Under the pieces are notes generated by a model. It saw only the letters and a list, made by a program, of their open reading frames with translations, did no database searches and was not told where the DNA came from. This document shows positions 7,686-15,731 of a stretch of DNA of 64,000 nucleotides, one piece after another. Source of the DNA: Vibrio injensis (lineage in GTDB: Bacteria > Pseudomonadota > Gammaproteobacteria > Enterobacterales > Vibrionaceae); NCBI RefSeq assembly GCF_001895205.1, contig NZ_BDJF01000025.1, forward strand, positions 202,031 to 266,030, in the 5' to 3' direction. The position numbers and the translations under genes were made by a program. Numbering within the stretch: position 1 is the stretch's first letter; each line of letters starts with the position of its first letter.

Positions 7686-8018
7686 ATGCAAGACCTGATA
7701 ATCGTCCAAAAAGTCGAGGGAATGATTCAGTACGGGTACCAAGCCGTGCAGCACTTCCCCAAAAGCGAGCGCCACGTCCTTAGCCAGGAATTGCGCCTTT
7801 CAATGTGGCGGCTGCTGCGGCTAGTCATCGTGCTAGCGAAGCGATACCACAAGAAAACAACGCTCCAGGACGTCGACGCAGAGCTGGAGCTACTGCGCCG
7901 CGAAATCCGACTGGCCAAAGACCTCGGGGTGCTCCCATTCAAGAAATACGAAGTATGGGCGCGACATCTAGACGAAATTGGCCGCATCGTCGGAAGCTGG
8001 ATTAAGAAAGTCAAGTGA
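7686..8018 (+). CDS. avd: DGR accessory variability determinant (Avd)
   Basis: This 110-residue, Lys/Arg-rich, mainly helical protein matches the Avd family: VQKVEGMIQYGYQAVQHFPK, then SQELRLSMWRLLRLVIVLAKRY, a third amphipathic helix VDAELELLRREIRLAKDLG and a last helix EVWARHLDEIGRIVGSWIKK. Avd is a four-helix-bundle protein that forms a pentameric barrel, binds the reverse transcriptase and template RNA, and is needed for mutagenic retrohoming. It sits between target and TR as in Bordetella phage BPP-1. No clear Shine-Dalgarno precedes ATG 7686, which lies nine bases after the hairpin. Confidence 0.9.
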   Translation: MQDLIIVQKVEGMIQYGYQAVQHFPKSERHVLSQELRLSMWRLLRLVIVLAKRYHKKTTLQDVDAELELLRREIRLAKDLGVLPFKKYEVWARHLDEIGRIVGSWIKKVK

Positions 8019-8025
8019 GAGCAAA

Positions 8026-8295
8026 AGGGCTAAGTGCTACAGCGCTTCCCGCGCCGTGGCGGCAACTGGAACAATGGCTCGAATGCCGGGCTTGCCGCGT
8101 TGAATCTGAACAACGCGCGTTCGAACACGAACACGAACACTGGGTTCCGCCCCGCTCTTGAGGTAAGCCAGAAGCGGTATTGGTTAAGGCCGTACCGACA
8201 GCGCACCTTCAAAAGGGCGCTTAGTCCTCGGCCAAGTGCCGAAATATGAATAGGTATCGCTGGGCTAGTAGGGTTTCCGAACATCCTGCGATACC
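8026..8295 (+). ncRNA. DGR template RNA with TR-enclosing stem and structured spacer
   Basis: The RNA containing the TR has flanks that can pair: 8026-8038 with 8216-8228, thirteen consecutive pairs of which three are G-U, enclosing the TR and 60 bases of spacer. Further hairpins follow: CGGTA/TACCG (8175-8179 with 8193-8197), CGGC/GCCG (8229-8232 with 8238-8241) and an 8-bp stem 8253-8260 with 8288-8295, which ends seven bases before the RT ribosome binding site. In the Bordetella DGR, RNA flanking the TR is required for cDNA synthesis. The exact RNA ends are not known. Confidence 0.6.
8041..8156 (+). repeat. DGR template repeat (TR)
   Basis: A non-coding copy of the VR, 116 bp, located between avd and the reverse transcriptase. 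In the VR reading frame it holds ten AAC/AAT codons, whose adenines lie at the first and second positions, plus three Thr codons. Adenine mutagenesis of an AAY codon gives fifteen possible residues and never a stop, so the template is arranged for safe diversification. The open frame across it (GGNWNNGSNAGLAALNLNN) reflects copying, not a gene. Confidence 0.95.
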
Positions 8296-8313
8296 GCCTC
8301 CAAGGAAAGCAAA

Positions 8314-9366
8314 TTGAAGACTTACAATAACCTATACGAAAAAATCTACCAGTTTGACAATCTGCATGAAGCCTACCTGCGCGCCAGGCGCGGAAAACGA
8401 GACCGGGCTGAGGTGCTTCGCTTCGAGCGCGACCTGGAGGGTGAGCTAATACAGCTGCAGAACGAGCTGATTTGGGACCAGTACGAAACAGGAGCATACC
8501 GCACCTTTCACGTCTTCGAACCCAAAGTGCGCCTTGTGGCCGCGCTGCCATTTAGGGACCGCGTGGTTCAACATGCTTTAATCGGCACTATAGAGGATAT
8601 TTGGGAGCGCAGATTCATACACCACAGTTACGCATGCCGACCCGGTCGAGGCATGCACATGGGAGCCAACCAAGCCCAGCAATGGCTCAGAGAGGTCCAG
8701 GCGACGCATGGCCGTGCTTACTGTCTCAAGGCGGACGTGGCCAAATACTTCCCCAGCATTGACCACGAGGTGCTTATGGAGTTGCTAGCCAAGCGCATAA
8801 GCTGCAAGCGCACCCTAAAACTGTGCCATGACATCATGGAGAGCTGGTACCCAGGACTGCCCATTGGCAACTTAACAAGCCAGCTTTGGGCTAACATCTA
8901 CCTGCATGAGCTGGACACCTTCGTTAAGCAGCACATTGGCGCACGCAGGTACATCCGCTACATGGACGATTTTCTCATAGTCCACCACGACAAAGCCTAC
9001 CTTCACGGCTTGCGCCAAGTAATTGAGCAGTGGCTATGGGACCGCCTGCGCCTGAAGCTGAACAACAAAACTCAGATATTTCCAGTGGGCATAAAGCACG
9101 GTCGCGCCCTGGACTTTCTCGGCTACCGCATGTGGACGACACACCGCCGCCTACGCAATGACTCAGTGAAGCGCATGGACAAGAAATTAAAGAAGCTTCA
9201 AACGCAGTTTAAGGACGGTTTAATCGACTTTTCAGACGTCAAGCAGAGGGTTAATAGTTGGCTTGGCCATGCCAGTCATGCGGACAGCTATCGCATCAGA
9301 AGAAAGCTGCTTGGCAGCGCTGTGTTTAGGCGGGGTGAAAAGTTAGAAAATACCGTCTCAAAATAA
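8314..9366 (+). CDS. DGR reverse transcriptase
   Basis: This 350-residue reverse transcriptase copies the TR RNA into adenine-mutagenised cDNA. Visible motifs in order are [20 protein letters not shown], motif [15 protein letters not shown], motif [17 protein letters not shown] with the SQ pair typical of DGR enzymes, the catalytic RYMDDFLIV, and DFLGYRM. No maturase, integrase or endonuclease domain follows, which argues against a group II intron. Start is TTG 8314 with AAGGAA at 8302-8307; no ATG lies near. The gene ends 34 bases before host aspA sequence resumes, so it is the last gene of the prophage on this side. Confidence 0.95.
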   Translation: MKTYNNLYEKIYQFDNLHEAYLRARRGKRDRAEVLRFERDLEGELIQLQNELIWDQYETGAYRTFHVFEPKVRLVAALPFRDRVVQHALIGTIEDIWERRFIHHSYACRPGRGMHMGANQAQQWLREVQATHGRAYCLKADVAKYFPSIDHEVLMELLAKRISCKRTLKLCHDIMESWYPGLPIGNLTSQLWANIYLHELDTFVKQHIGARRYIRYMDDFLIVHHDKAYLHGLRQVIEQWLWDRLRLKLNNKTQIFPVGIKHGRALDFLGYRMWTTHRRLRNDSVKRMDKKLKKLQTQFKDGLIDFSDVKQRVNSWLGHASHADSYRIRRKLLGSAVFRRGEKLENTVSK

Positions 9367-9395
9367 GCGTAAGCTCATCCCATTTTATTCGGCGC

Positions 9396-9402
9396 GCTAC
9401 AC
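9396..9402 (+). other. Right junction between prophage and host aspA
   Basis: Bases from 9401 onward read in frame as the interior of aspartase ([15 protein letters not shown]), while the preceding bases do not give the expected MGR residues. The switch from GC-rich phage to host sequence is at about 9400/9401. The element would end in ...CTACA, a CA end as in Mu-like transposable phages, if the boundary is after 9401. The other end lies outside the window, so the mechanism of insertion is open. Confidence 0.7.
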
Positions 9403-10255
9403 TCAGCTCCAAGACGCGGTACCTATGACGGTTGGTCAGGAGTTTCATGCTTGGGCTGTGACGCTGAATGAAGAGATCCGCGCTCTACAATATACCTCTA
9501 AGTTATTATTAGAAGTTAACCTTGGTGCGACGGCCATTGGTACTGGTTTGAACACTGCACCAGGTTATCAAGCGTTGGCAATCAAATATTTAGGTGAAGT
9601 CACTGGCCTAGAAGTAGTGCCCGCGGAAGATTTAATTGAAGCGACGTCCGACTGTGGCGCTTATGTTATGACTCATGGTGCGCTGAAACGTTTAGCGATG
9701 AAGCTATCAAAAATCTGTAACGATTTGCGCTTGCTCTCTTCTGGCCCTCGTGCAGGTTTCAATGAACTGAACTTGCCTGAATTACAAGCGGGTTCATCGA
9801 TCATGCCGGCCAAAGTTAACCCCGTCATTCCTGAAGTGGTTAACCAAGTGTGCTTTAAAGTCTTCGGTAATGACAACACCATTACTTACGCCGCAGAAGC
9901 GGGACAATTGCAGCTTAACGTTATGGAACCTGTGATTGCGCAAGCGATGTTCGAGTCTATCTCCTTACTTTCTAACGCTTGTGTTAACTTGCGTGATAAG
10001 TGTGTCGATGGCATTACGGTAAACAAAGAGATCTGTGAAGGTTATGTATTTAACTCGATCGGTATCGTCACTTACCTTAACCCTTACATCGGCCACCATG
10101 AAGGTGACATCGTGGGTAAAATCTGTGCCGAAACGGGCAAAAGTGTCCGTGAGGTCGTGCTGGAGCGTGGCTTGCTCACCGAAGAAGAGTTGGATGATAT
10201 TTTCTCAGTCGACAACTTGATGTACCCTAAATACAAGGCAAAACGTTACGAGTAA
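9401..10255 (+). pseudogene. aspA: aspA (aspartate ammonia-lyase), 3' fragment cut by the prophage
   Basis: This holds about the last 284 codons of aspartase, which converts aspartate to fumarate and ammonia. The C-terminal part is intact and highly conserved: [12 protein letters not shown], the catalytic loop [19 protein letters not shown] (the Ser is the general base), [13 protein letters not shown] and the C-terminus [11 protein letters not shown]. Compared with the ~480-residue enzyme, roughly the first 200 residues are missing on this side because prophage DNA precedes 9401. The open frame from the internal Met at 9425 should not be taken as a whole gene. The other half is expected at the far end of the prophage. 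Confidence 0.9.
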
Positions 10256-10269
10256 TTAAATTTACTCCA

Positions 10270-10304
10270 CAAGAAGGCTCTGATTCAGAGCCTTCTTGGT
10301 TTTT
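10270..10304 (+). terminator. Intrinsic terminator after aspA
   Basis: A 14-bp perfect stem (CAAGAAGGCTCTGA with TCAGAGCCTTCTTG, one unpaired T in the loop) is followed by GGTTTTT. It separates aspA from the Dcu transporter gene. Confidence 0.9.
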
Positions 10305-10474
10305 GCCAAATGGAAAGTCGCTAAAACTTATTCTAAATCATGGTAATTCATCAAAAGTATTGGCTACCTTCCATTGCGACTAAAAAATAAGATAAACCTA
10401 TGAATTCATAGCCTCGCGTTAAGATAACACTGGGCGATAAAGCGGATTTTCCCATAATCTTTTAGGAGTATAAG

Positions 10475-11788
10475 ATGTTCATAATTGAGTTCCTTATCGT
10501 ATTAGGATGTATCCTAATCGGTGCAAGGATTGGTGGTATCGGACTAGGTGTCATGGGGGGGATTGGTCTTGCCATTCTCAGTTTTGTGTTTGGTATGCGT
10601 CCAACCAGTCCCCCGATTGATGTCATGTTGATGATCATGGCAGTGGTAGCGGCCGCTGCCTCGATGCAAGCCGCTGGAGGTTTGGATTACTTAATCAAAA
10701 TCGCCAGTAACATCTTGCGTAAAAATCCTCGCCATATCACTTTCATCGCCCCATTAGTCACCTACTTTTTTACCATGATGGCTGGAACCGGACACGTCGC
10801 TTATTCAGTCTTACCTGTGATCGCAGAAGTCAGTCGCCGCAGCGGTATTCGCCCAGAGCGTCCGCTTGGTATGGCAGTTATCGCGTCACAATTTGCGATT
10901 GTGGCTAGCCCCATTGCGGCCGCCGTGGTTGCATTAGTTGCTTTCTTGGAACCACAAGGCATTACTTTAGGTAACGTACTGATCGTCACCATCCCAAGTA
11001 CTTTCCTCGGTCTTGCCTGCGCTTGTATTTTTGTCAATAAAATCGGTAAAGAGCTGAAAGACGACCCGGAATATCAGCGCCGTCTGCAAGACCCAGAATT
11101 CCGTGCAGAAATGGAGCAAGAGGTTAAAGTCGACGAGATTCAAATTACTCCGCAAGCAAAAACATCGGTTTCTCTATTCCTATTTGGTGCGATTATCGTG
11201 GTCTTTATGGGCGCGATTCCTAGCTTGCGTCCGCACTTTGATGGCTCACCGATGGGTATGGCGCATACGATTGAAATCGTGATGTTATCGATCGCAGCTC
11301 TGATCATCCTAATTTGTAAACCAGACGGTAATACTATTACGCAAGGCTCGGTGTTCCACGCTGGGATGCGCGCAATCGTAGCCATTTTCGGTATCGCTTG
11401 GCTGGGTGACACTTTCATCGCAGGTCACGGTGATATGGTGAAAGAAGCCGTATCGGGATTAGTAGAAGTTGCGCCATGGACCTTTGCTTTTGCCCTATTT
11501 GGACTATCAGTGATGGTCAATAGCCAAGGAGCCACCACAGCAGTATTGGTACCCGTTGCGATTACCTTAGGCTTACCACCAGCAGTGATCATTGCCGTAT
11601 TCGTCGCGGTTAACGGATATTTCTTTATTCCGAACTACGGCCCAATCATTGCGTCGATTGATTTTGACCGCACGGGGACAACTCGGATCGGTAAGTACAT
11701 CTTTAACCATAGCTTTATGCTACCTGGTTTATTGAGCATGATCTTCAGTATCGGCTTTGGTTTAGTCTTAGCGAATATTTTCCTCTGA
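10475..11788 (+). CDS. Anaerobic C4-dicarboxylate transporter, Dcu family (DcuA/DcuB)
   Basis: This 437-residue, strongly hydrophobic protein is a Dcu-family carrier for fumarate, succinate, malate and aspartate exchange across the inner membrane. Family marks are [20 protein letters not shown] at the start, [55 protein letters not shown] and the C-terminal [23 protein letters not shown] charged loop lies at residues 188-228. Next to aspA it suits aspartate uptake with fumarate or succinate exchange, as in aspA-dcuA of E. coli. It matches both DcuA and DcuB in parts, so I give no symbol. SD is TAGGAG, and a terminator separates it from aspA. Confidence 0.9.
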   Translation: MFIIEFLIVLGCILIGARIGGIGLGVMGGIGLAILSFVFGMRPTSPPIDVMLMIMAVVAAAASMQAAGGLDYLIKIASNILRKNPRHITFIAPLVTYFFTMMAGTGHVAYSVLPVIAEVSRRSGIRPERPLGMAVIASQFAIVASPIAAAVVALVAFLEPQGITLGNVLIVTIPSTFLGLACACIFVNKIGKELKDDPEYQRRLQDPEFRAEMEQEVKVDEIQITPQAKTSVSLFLFGAIIVVFMGAIPSLRPHFDGSPMGMAHTIEIVMLSIAALIILICKPDGNTITQGSVFHAGMRAIVAIFGIAWLGDTFIAGHGDMVKEAVSGLVEVAPWTFAFALFGLSVMVNSQGATTAVLVPVAITLGLPPAVIIAVFVAVNGYFFIPNYGPIIASIDFDRTGTTRIGKYIFNHSFMLPGLLSMIFSIGFGLVLANIFL

Positions 11789-11808
11789 TCATCAGATCAA
11801 CGAGTGTC

Positions 11809-11838
11809 AAAGGGAGCAATAGCTCCCTTTTTATTTTT
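11809..11838 (+). terminator. Intrinsic terminator after the Dcu gene
   Basis: Stem AAAGGGAGC (11809-11817) with GCTCCCTTT (11822-11830), a four-base loop and a following T-rich run. The end of the run merges with the FNR-type site at 11837. Confidence 0.9.
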
Positions 11839-11850
11839 GATATAAATCAA
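11837..11850 (+). promoter_or_regulatory. Perfect FNR-type site
   Basis: TTGATATAAATCAA is an exact match to the FNR consensus TTGAT-N4-ATCAA. A possible -10 (CATAAT, 11896-11901) lies downstream. The site is ~455 bases upstream of the YfcC-family gene and just after the Dcu terminator, which implies an anaerobically induced transcript with a long leader, or a small RNA. Confidence 0.6.
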
Positions 11851-12305
11851 ACAAGCAGCGATTAATTCAACCTTTCGTGCTGACTATCAAAACTGCATAA
11901 TATTTCTTTTTATTTTACTAAAAAATAAATACTGCCCTACCTTGTTATCACCAGCCTACTGTTTAGGTATAACTAACCCAGACGTTCCAAGAGCGACGTT
12001 ACACGTAAAGCATATTATTTCATTATTAATAAAAAAATACCCTGAAATAAATAGTCACAACTTTCTCAGAATTTACATCTGAGAATATTCTGTGAAGCAA
12101 GGCTAAGATAATTAAGCTTACTATCTTTAAAATAAAATCCATTAAGGTCTATGAATAAACCTTCACTCGACATTGTTAATATCATTACATTCATCTTATT
12201 GCTGATTAATAAGAGAAATACTCTTGAATTAAAAATTGACCATGAATCCAAATATTAGCCACCAAGCACATTTAGTCCAGATCATCTAAATGTAAGGAGA
12301 ACGCT
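11851..12305 (+). other. Long AT-rich leader/intergenic region before the YfcC-family gene
   Basis: No credible gene is visible here. It contains an 8-bp inverted repeat TTCTCAGA/TCTGAGAA (12063-12070 with 12078-12085) and AT-rich TGAAT-containing stretches near 12230-12257 that only weakly resemble ARG boxes. A strong AAGGAGA ribosome binding site lies at its end, just before ATG 12306. Confidence 0.5.
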
Positions 12306-13751
12306 ATGACAAGCCAAACTTTACCCACCGATCATAAGAAAGGCTTTTTTGCCAACTTAAAGTTTCCCTCTGCCTATACGATTTTATTTTTATTAATTGC
12401 CTTTGTAGCCTTATTAACCTGGATAGTCCCCGCGGGTCAGTACGAACGAACCATCAACGAAGAACTCGGTAAAGAAGTCCCCATTGCTGGCACCTATGCT
12501 CCCACAGAAGGTAACCCACAAGGTATTCTTGATGTCCTCCTTGCTCCCATTGACGGATTTTATGACCATAATACCTATGAAGCGGCAGCCATTGATGTAT
12601 CGCTATTTATTTTGATTATTGGCGGCTTTCTTGGTTTGGTGACCAAAACGGGAGCCATAGATGCGGGTATTGAACGAGTCACCTCGCGTTTACAAGGGCG
12701 AGAAGAATTAATGATCCCCATCTTGATGGCCCTCTTTGCCGCAGGTGGCACTATTTATGGCATGGCAGAAGAGTCACTCCCCTTCTATACCCTATTAGTG
12801 CCAGTGATGATGGCAGCTCGTTTTGACCCCGTCGTCGCAGCGGCTACTGTTCTATTGGGCGCTGGTATAGGAACGTTGGGCTCTACCATTAACCCTTTCG
12901 CGACCGTGATTGCTGCCAATGCGGCAGGGATCCCCTTTACTGATGGTATTTTCCTGCGTCTTGCGATTTTATTAGTGGGCTGGATCATCTGTGTCATGTA
13001 CGTCATGCGTTATGCGAAAATGGTTCGCGCTGATCAAAGTAAGTCGATTGTTTATGATAAGTATGAAGAAAACCAAGCGCATTTTTTAGGTAACCGTAGC
13101 GGAGAAAACTTAGTTTTCACCACCACTCGTAAAATTATTTTAGCCATCTTTGCACTCTCATTTGCCGTGATGATTTATGGCGTATCCGTTGCCGGCTGGT
13201 GGATGGCTGAGATCTCAGCGATGTTCTTGGGTTCAACGATTCTGATTGGTCTTGTGGCCAGAATGAGTGAAGAAGAATTTACCAGTAGCTTTATTGATGG
13301 TGCACGTGATTTACTTGGCGTCGCGTTAATCATCGGTATTGCGCGGGGTATTGTCGTGGTCATGGACCGAGGCATGATCACTGATACGATTCTTAATTCA
13401 GCTGAACATATCGTTACTGGATTATCGTCAGTGATGTTTATTAACGTCATGTACTGGCTAGAGATTTTATTATCATTCTTGGTTCCATCGTCTTCTGGTC
13501 TGGCTGTATTAACCATGCCGATTATGGCACCACTGGCAGACTTTGCTGGCGTTAGTCGCGATCTGGTGGTCACGGCATACCAATCTGCATCTGGAATAGT
13601 CAACCTAGTCACGCCAACGTCAGCGGTAGTCATGGGCGGCTTAGCCATTGCTCGTGTCCCTTATGTCCGCTGGATTAAGTGGGTCGCGCCATTACTGGGT
13701 ATTTTGTGTGTGTTTATTATGATTATGCTCAGTATTGGTGTGTTACTTTAA
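12306..13751 (+). CDS. YfcC-family membrane carrier, probable arginine/ornithine antiporter
   Basis: A 481-residue inner-membrane protein of the YfcC/ArcD-like C4-dicarboxylate-type carrier superfamily. It opens with KFPSAYTILFLLIAFVALLTWIVPAGQYER, an N-terminal membrane helix ending in the family's VPAGQY motif. Other marks are IPILMALFAAGGTIYGMAEE, the two re-entrant stretches GAGIGTLGSTINPFATVIAANA and LEILLSFLVPSSSGLAVLTM, and YQSASGIVNLVTPTSAVVMG. Placed directly before arcA, it most likely exchanges external arginine for ornithine, the ArcD role. Substrate is inferred from context; other YfcC proteins have unproven substrates. Confidence 0.8.
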   Translation: MTSQTLPTDHKKGFFANLKFPSAYTILFLLIAFVALLTWIVPAGQYERTINEELGKEVPIAGTYAPTEGNPQGILDVLLAPIDGFYDHNTYEAAAIDVSLFILIIGGFLGLVTKTGAIDAGIERVTSRLQGREELMIPILMALFAAGGTIYGMAEESLPFYTLLVPVMMAARFDPVVAAATVLLGAGIGTLGSTINPFATVIAANAAGIPFTDGIFLRLAILLVGWIICVMYVMRYAKMVRADQSKSIVYDKYEENQAHFLGNRSGENLVFTTTRKIILAIFALSFAVMIYGVSVAGWWMAEISAMFLGSTILIGLVARMSEEEFTSSFIDGARDLLGVALIIGIARGIVVVMDRGMITDTILNSAEHIVTGLSSVMFINVMYWLEILLSFLVPSSSGLAVLTMPIMAPLADFAGVSRDLVVTAYQSASGIVNLVTPTSAVVMGGLAIARVPYVRWIKWVAPLLGILCVFIMIMLSIGVLL

Positions 13752-13838
13752 AGCTTCATATGAACGCAGCGTAATCAACGCCATCTGAGCCATAACAAAA
13801 CCATAAAATCACATTACTTGATAATATTCTTATTCTAC

Positions 13839-13868
13839 AAAGCCGCACGCTATCGGGTGCGGCTTTTT
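13839..13868 (+). terminator. Intrinsic terminator after the YfcC-family gene
   Basis: Stem AAAGCCGCAC (13839-13848) with GTGCGGCTTT (13857-13866), an 8-base loop and a T-run. It shows that arcA has its own promoter. Confidence 0.92.
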
Positions 13869-14456
13869 GCTTTTCTATTATCCACTATCGTAACGTTGCC
13901 AAAAACGATCTGCATTGCGATTAATTAGTTTTATTTATCAAACCATGAATTAAATTCACCTGTTAATTCAAATACCAGTAAATCACCAGCATTTTATAAT
14001 TGTTCTAGATCAATCTTTCCTCGCTTATTTTGTTAACATTAGAACAAATCAAACCAGAAAAACCGTTATCTAATCTCGAATAATGAATAAATTCGCCACC
14101 TTAAGCCTATCTGATACTTTCACTATTTGCATAATATTTCCAAATCAAATGCTATCAGGCTGAAAATCGGCCAATGAGCAATAATCAAAAGCATTTTATT
14201 CCATAAAAAACCATTAAAAAACCGCCGATTTAAACCTTATCAAATGAATAATATTTGTTAATAAGTCATTCCAAATAGCAAATTAATATAAAAAGTAAAC
14301 TGTGAGCCATATCCAAGAAAGAACACAAGTACAGGGTAATATTAAATACAGAACAAAGAGATGAATTTAAATATAAATTTCAATCTCCCTCAAACACCCT
14401 ACAGAATAATTATACCTTTAGTTAATTAAGGTATACAAAATAAGAGAGATACGATT
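13869..14456 (+). promoter_or_regulatory. arcA control region with FNR-like and ARG-box-like sites
   Basis: This ~590-base AT-rich region has no credible gene. It contains an FNR-like site with one mismatch (TTGTTCTAGATCAA, 14000-14013), a near ARG box (TGAATTAAATTCA, 13946-13958, one base shorter than consensus) and a longer imperfect palindrome beginning TGAATTTAAAT (14362-14382). An inverted repeat TATACCTT/AAGGTATA (14411-14418 with 14428-14435) lies just before the arcA ribosome binding site. Control by oxygen and by the linked ArgR homologue is therefore plausible. Confidence 0.45.
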
Positions 14457-15677
14457 ATGAGTAAGTTATACGTAGGTTCTGAAGTAGGTCAATTACGCCG
14501 TGTTTTAATTCATCGTCCACGACGTGCATTAACTCATTTAACCCCCTCTAACTGTCACGACTTATTATTTGATGATGTGTTAGATATTGAACGCGCAGGT
14601 AAAGAGCACGATATTTTTGCCCAAACCCTCCGTGATCAAGGTGTGGAGGTTTTGCTGTTAACAAATTTGCTCGCCGAAACCCTCGATGTGAGTGAAGCCA
14701 AAGAGTGGTTGTTACATACACAAATCTCAGATAATCGTTTTGGACCAACGTTTGCCAACGATGTTCGCTGCTTCCTTAATGATTTACCACATCTTGAATT
14801 AGCCAAAATCCTAACCGGTGGCTTGTCTTATGGCCAATTCCCGATGCAATCATCGTCTCTTTTGCAATCGATGCATAAAGTGGATGACTTTATTATCAAA
14901 CCATTGCCAAACCATCTGTTTACTCGTGATACCTCCTGCTGGGTATACGGTGGCGTCTCCATTAACCCAATGGCTAAAGTGGCTCGTCAACGCGAAACCA
15001 ACCATCTAAGAGCGATTTATCGCTGGCACCCAACCTTCGCTGGTCAAGACTTCATCAAATACTTCGGTGATGAAGAACGCAATTATGACAAATCGACCAT
15101 CGAAGGCGGTGATGTTTTAGTCATCGGACGCGGTGCGGTGTTAATCGGCATGTCTGAGCGCACCACGCCACAAGGGGTAGAGCAACTGGCTTCAGCGCTA
15201 TTTAAACATGGTCAAGCCAAACAAGTGATTGCCCTTGAGTTGCCTCAAGAACGCTCTTGTATGCATCTCGACACAGTAATGACTCACATGCGCGAAGATA
15301 CCTTCTCTGTTTACCCGAATGTGATTCCTGATGATGTGAAATGTTGGAGCTTAACCGGCGATGCTTCTGGCAAAGTTAAGGCTACGCAACAAGCCTCTTA
15401 TATTCATACTATCGAACGTGCACTCGGTGTCGACAAGCTACAGATGATCACCACAGGTGGCGATAGCTTTGAAGCAGAACGGGAGCAATGGAACGACGCT
15501 AACAACGTACTCACGGTTCGTCCAGGGGTGGTCATTGGCTATGAACGCAATACTTATACCAATGAAAAATACGACAAAGCTGGCATTACCGTACTGCCTA
15601 TCCCAGGTGATGAACTCGGCCGTGGCCGTGGTGGTGCTCGCTGCATGAGCTGCCCCATTGAACGTGATGATATCTAA
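14457..15677 (+). CDS. arcA: Arginine deiminase
   Basis: This 406-residue cytoplasmic enzyme hydrolyses arginine to citrulline and ammonia, the first step of the fermentative arginine deiminase pathway. It has the family start [18 protein letters not shown], the substrate-binding [11 protein letters not shown] and [11 protein letters not shown] (acidic residues), the catalytic His in [12 protein letters not shown] and the nucleophilic Cys in [15 protein letters not shown] at the C-terminus. Length is as expected. It heads an arcA-arcC-arcB run, with a 10-bp hairpin in the gap to arcC. Confidence 0.97.
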   Translation: MSKLYVGSEVGQLRRVLIHRPRRALTHLTPSNCHDLLFDDVLDIERAGKEHDIFAQTLRDQGVEVLLLTNLLAETLDVSEAKEWLLHTQISDNRFGPTFANDVRCFLNDLPHLELAKILTGGLSYGQFPMQSSSLLQSMHKVDDFIIKPLPNHLFTRDTSCWVYGGVSINPMAKVARQRETNHLRAIYRWHPTFAGQDFIKYFGDEERNYDKSTIEGGDVLVIGRGAVLIGMSERTTPQGVEQLASALFKHGQAKQVIALELPQERSCMHLDTVMTHMREDTFSVYPNVIPDDVKCWSLTGDASGKVKATQQASYIHTIERALGVDKLQMITTGGDSFEAEREQWNDANNVLTVRPGVVIGYERNTYTNEKYDKAGITVLPIPGDELGRGRGGARCMSCPIERDDI

Positions 15678-15691
15678 ATTAGGGCGAGTGA

Positions 15692-15717
15692 AATGGGAGA
15701 ACAACACTTCTCCCATT
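15692..15717 (+). other. Intercistronic hairpin arcA-arcC
   Basis: A perfect 10-bp stem AATGGGAGAA/TTCTCCCATT with a 6-base loop and no T-run. It may stabilise the upstream arcA message or partly attenuate transcription; the sequence alone cannot distinguish these. Confidence 0.7.
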
Positions 15718-15731
15718 GACCAACGAGAGAA

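Noticed and set aside
8034..8249. 71-codon open frame across the template repeat
   Set aside because: It resembles the target C-terminus only because the TR is the copy source. It has no useful start signal and codes past the repeat into structured spacer RNA.
8314..9366. Group II intron or retron reverse transcriptase
   Set aside because: No maturase or endonuclease domain and no intron domain V/VI were seen. The SQ-containing motif B, linked avd and TR/VR pair identify a DGR.
10398..10411. 14-bp palindrome CTATGAATTCATAG before the Dcu gene
   Set aside because: It matches no operator I know and lies in AT-rich DNA where short palindromes arise by chance.
12066..12251. 61-codon minus-strand frame in the leader of the YfcC-family gene
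   Set aside because: AT-rich composition, no ribosome binding site and no recognisable similarity.
12229..12257. Tandem ARG boxes just before the YfcC-family gene
   Set aside because: TGAATTAAAAATTGA and TGAATCCAAATATTA have the wrong spacing and poor right halves, so support is too weak to list as operators.
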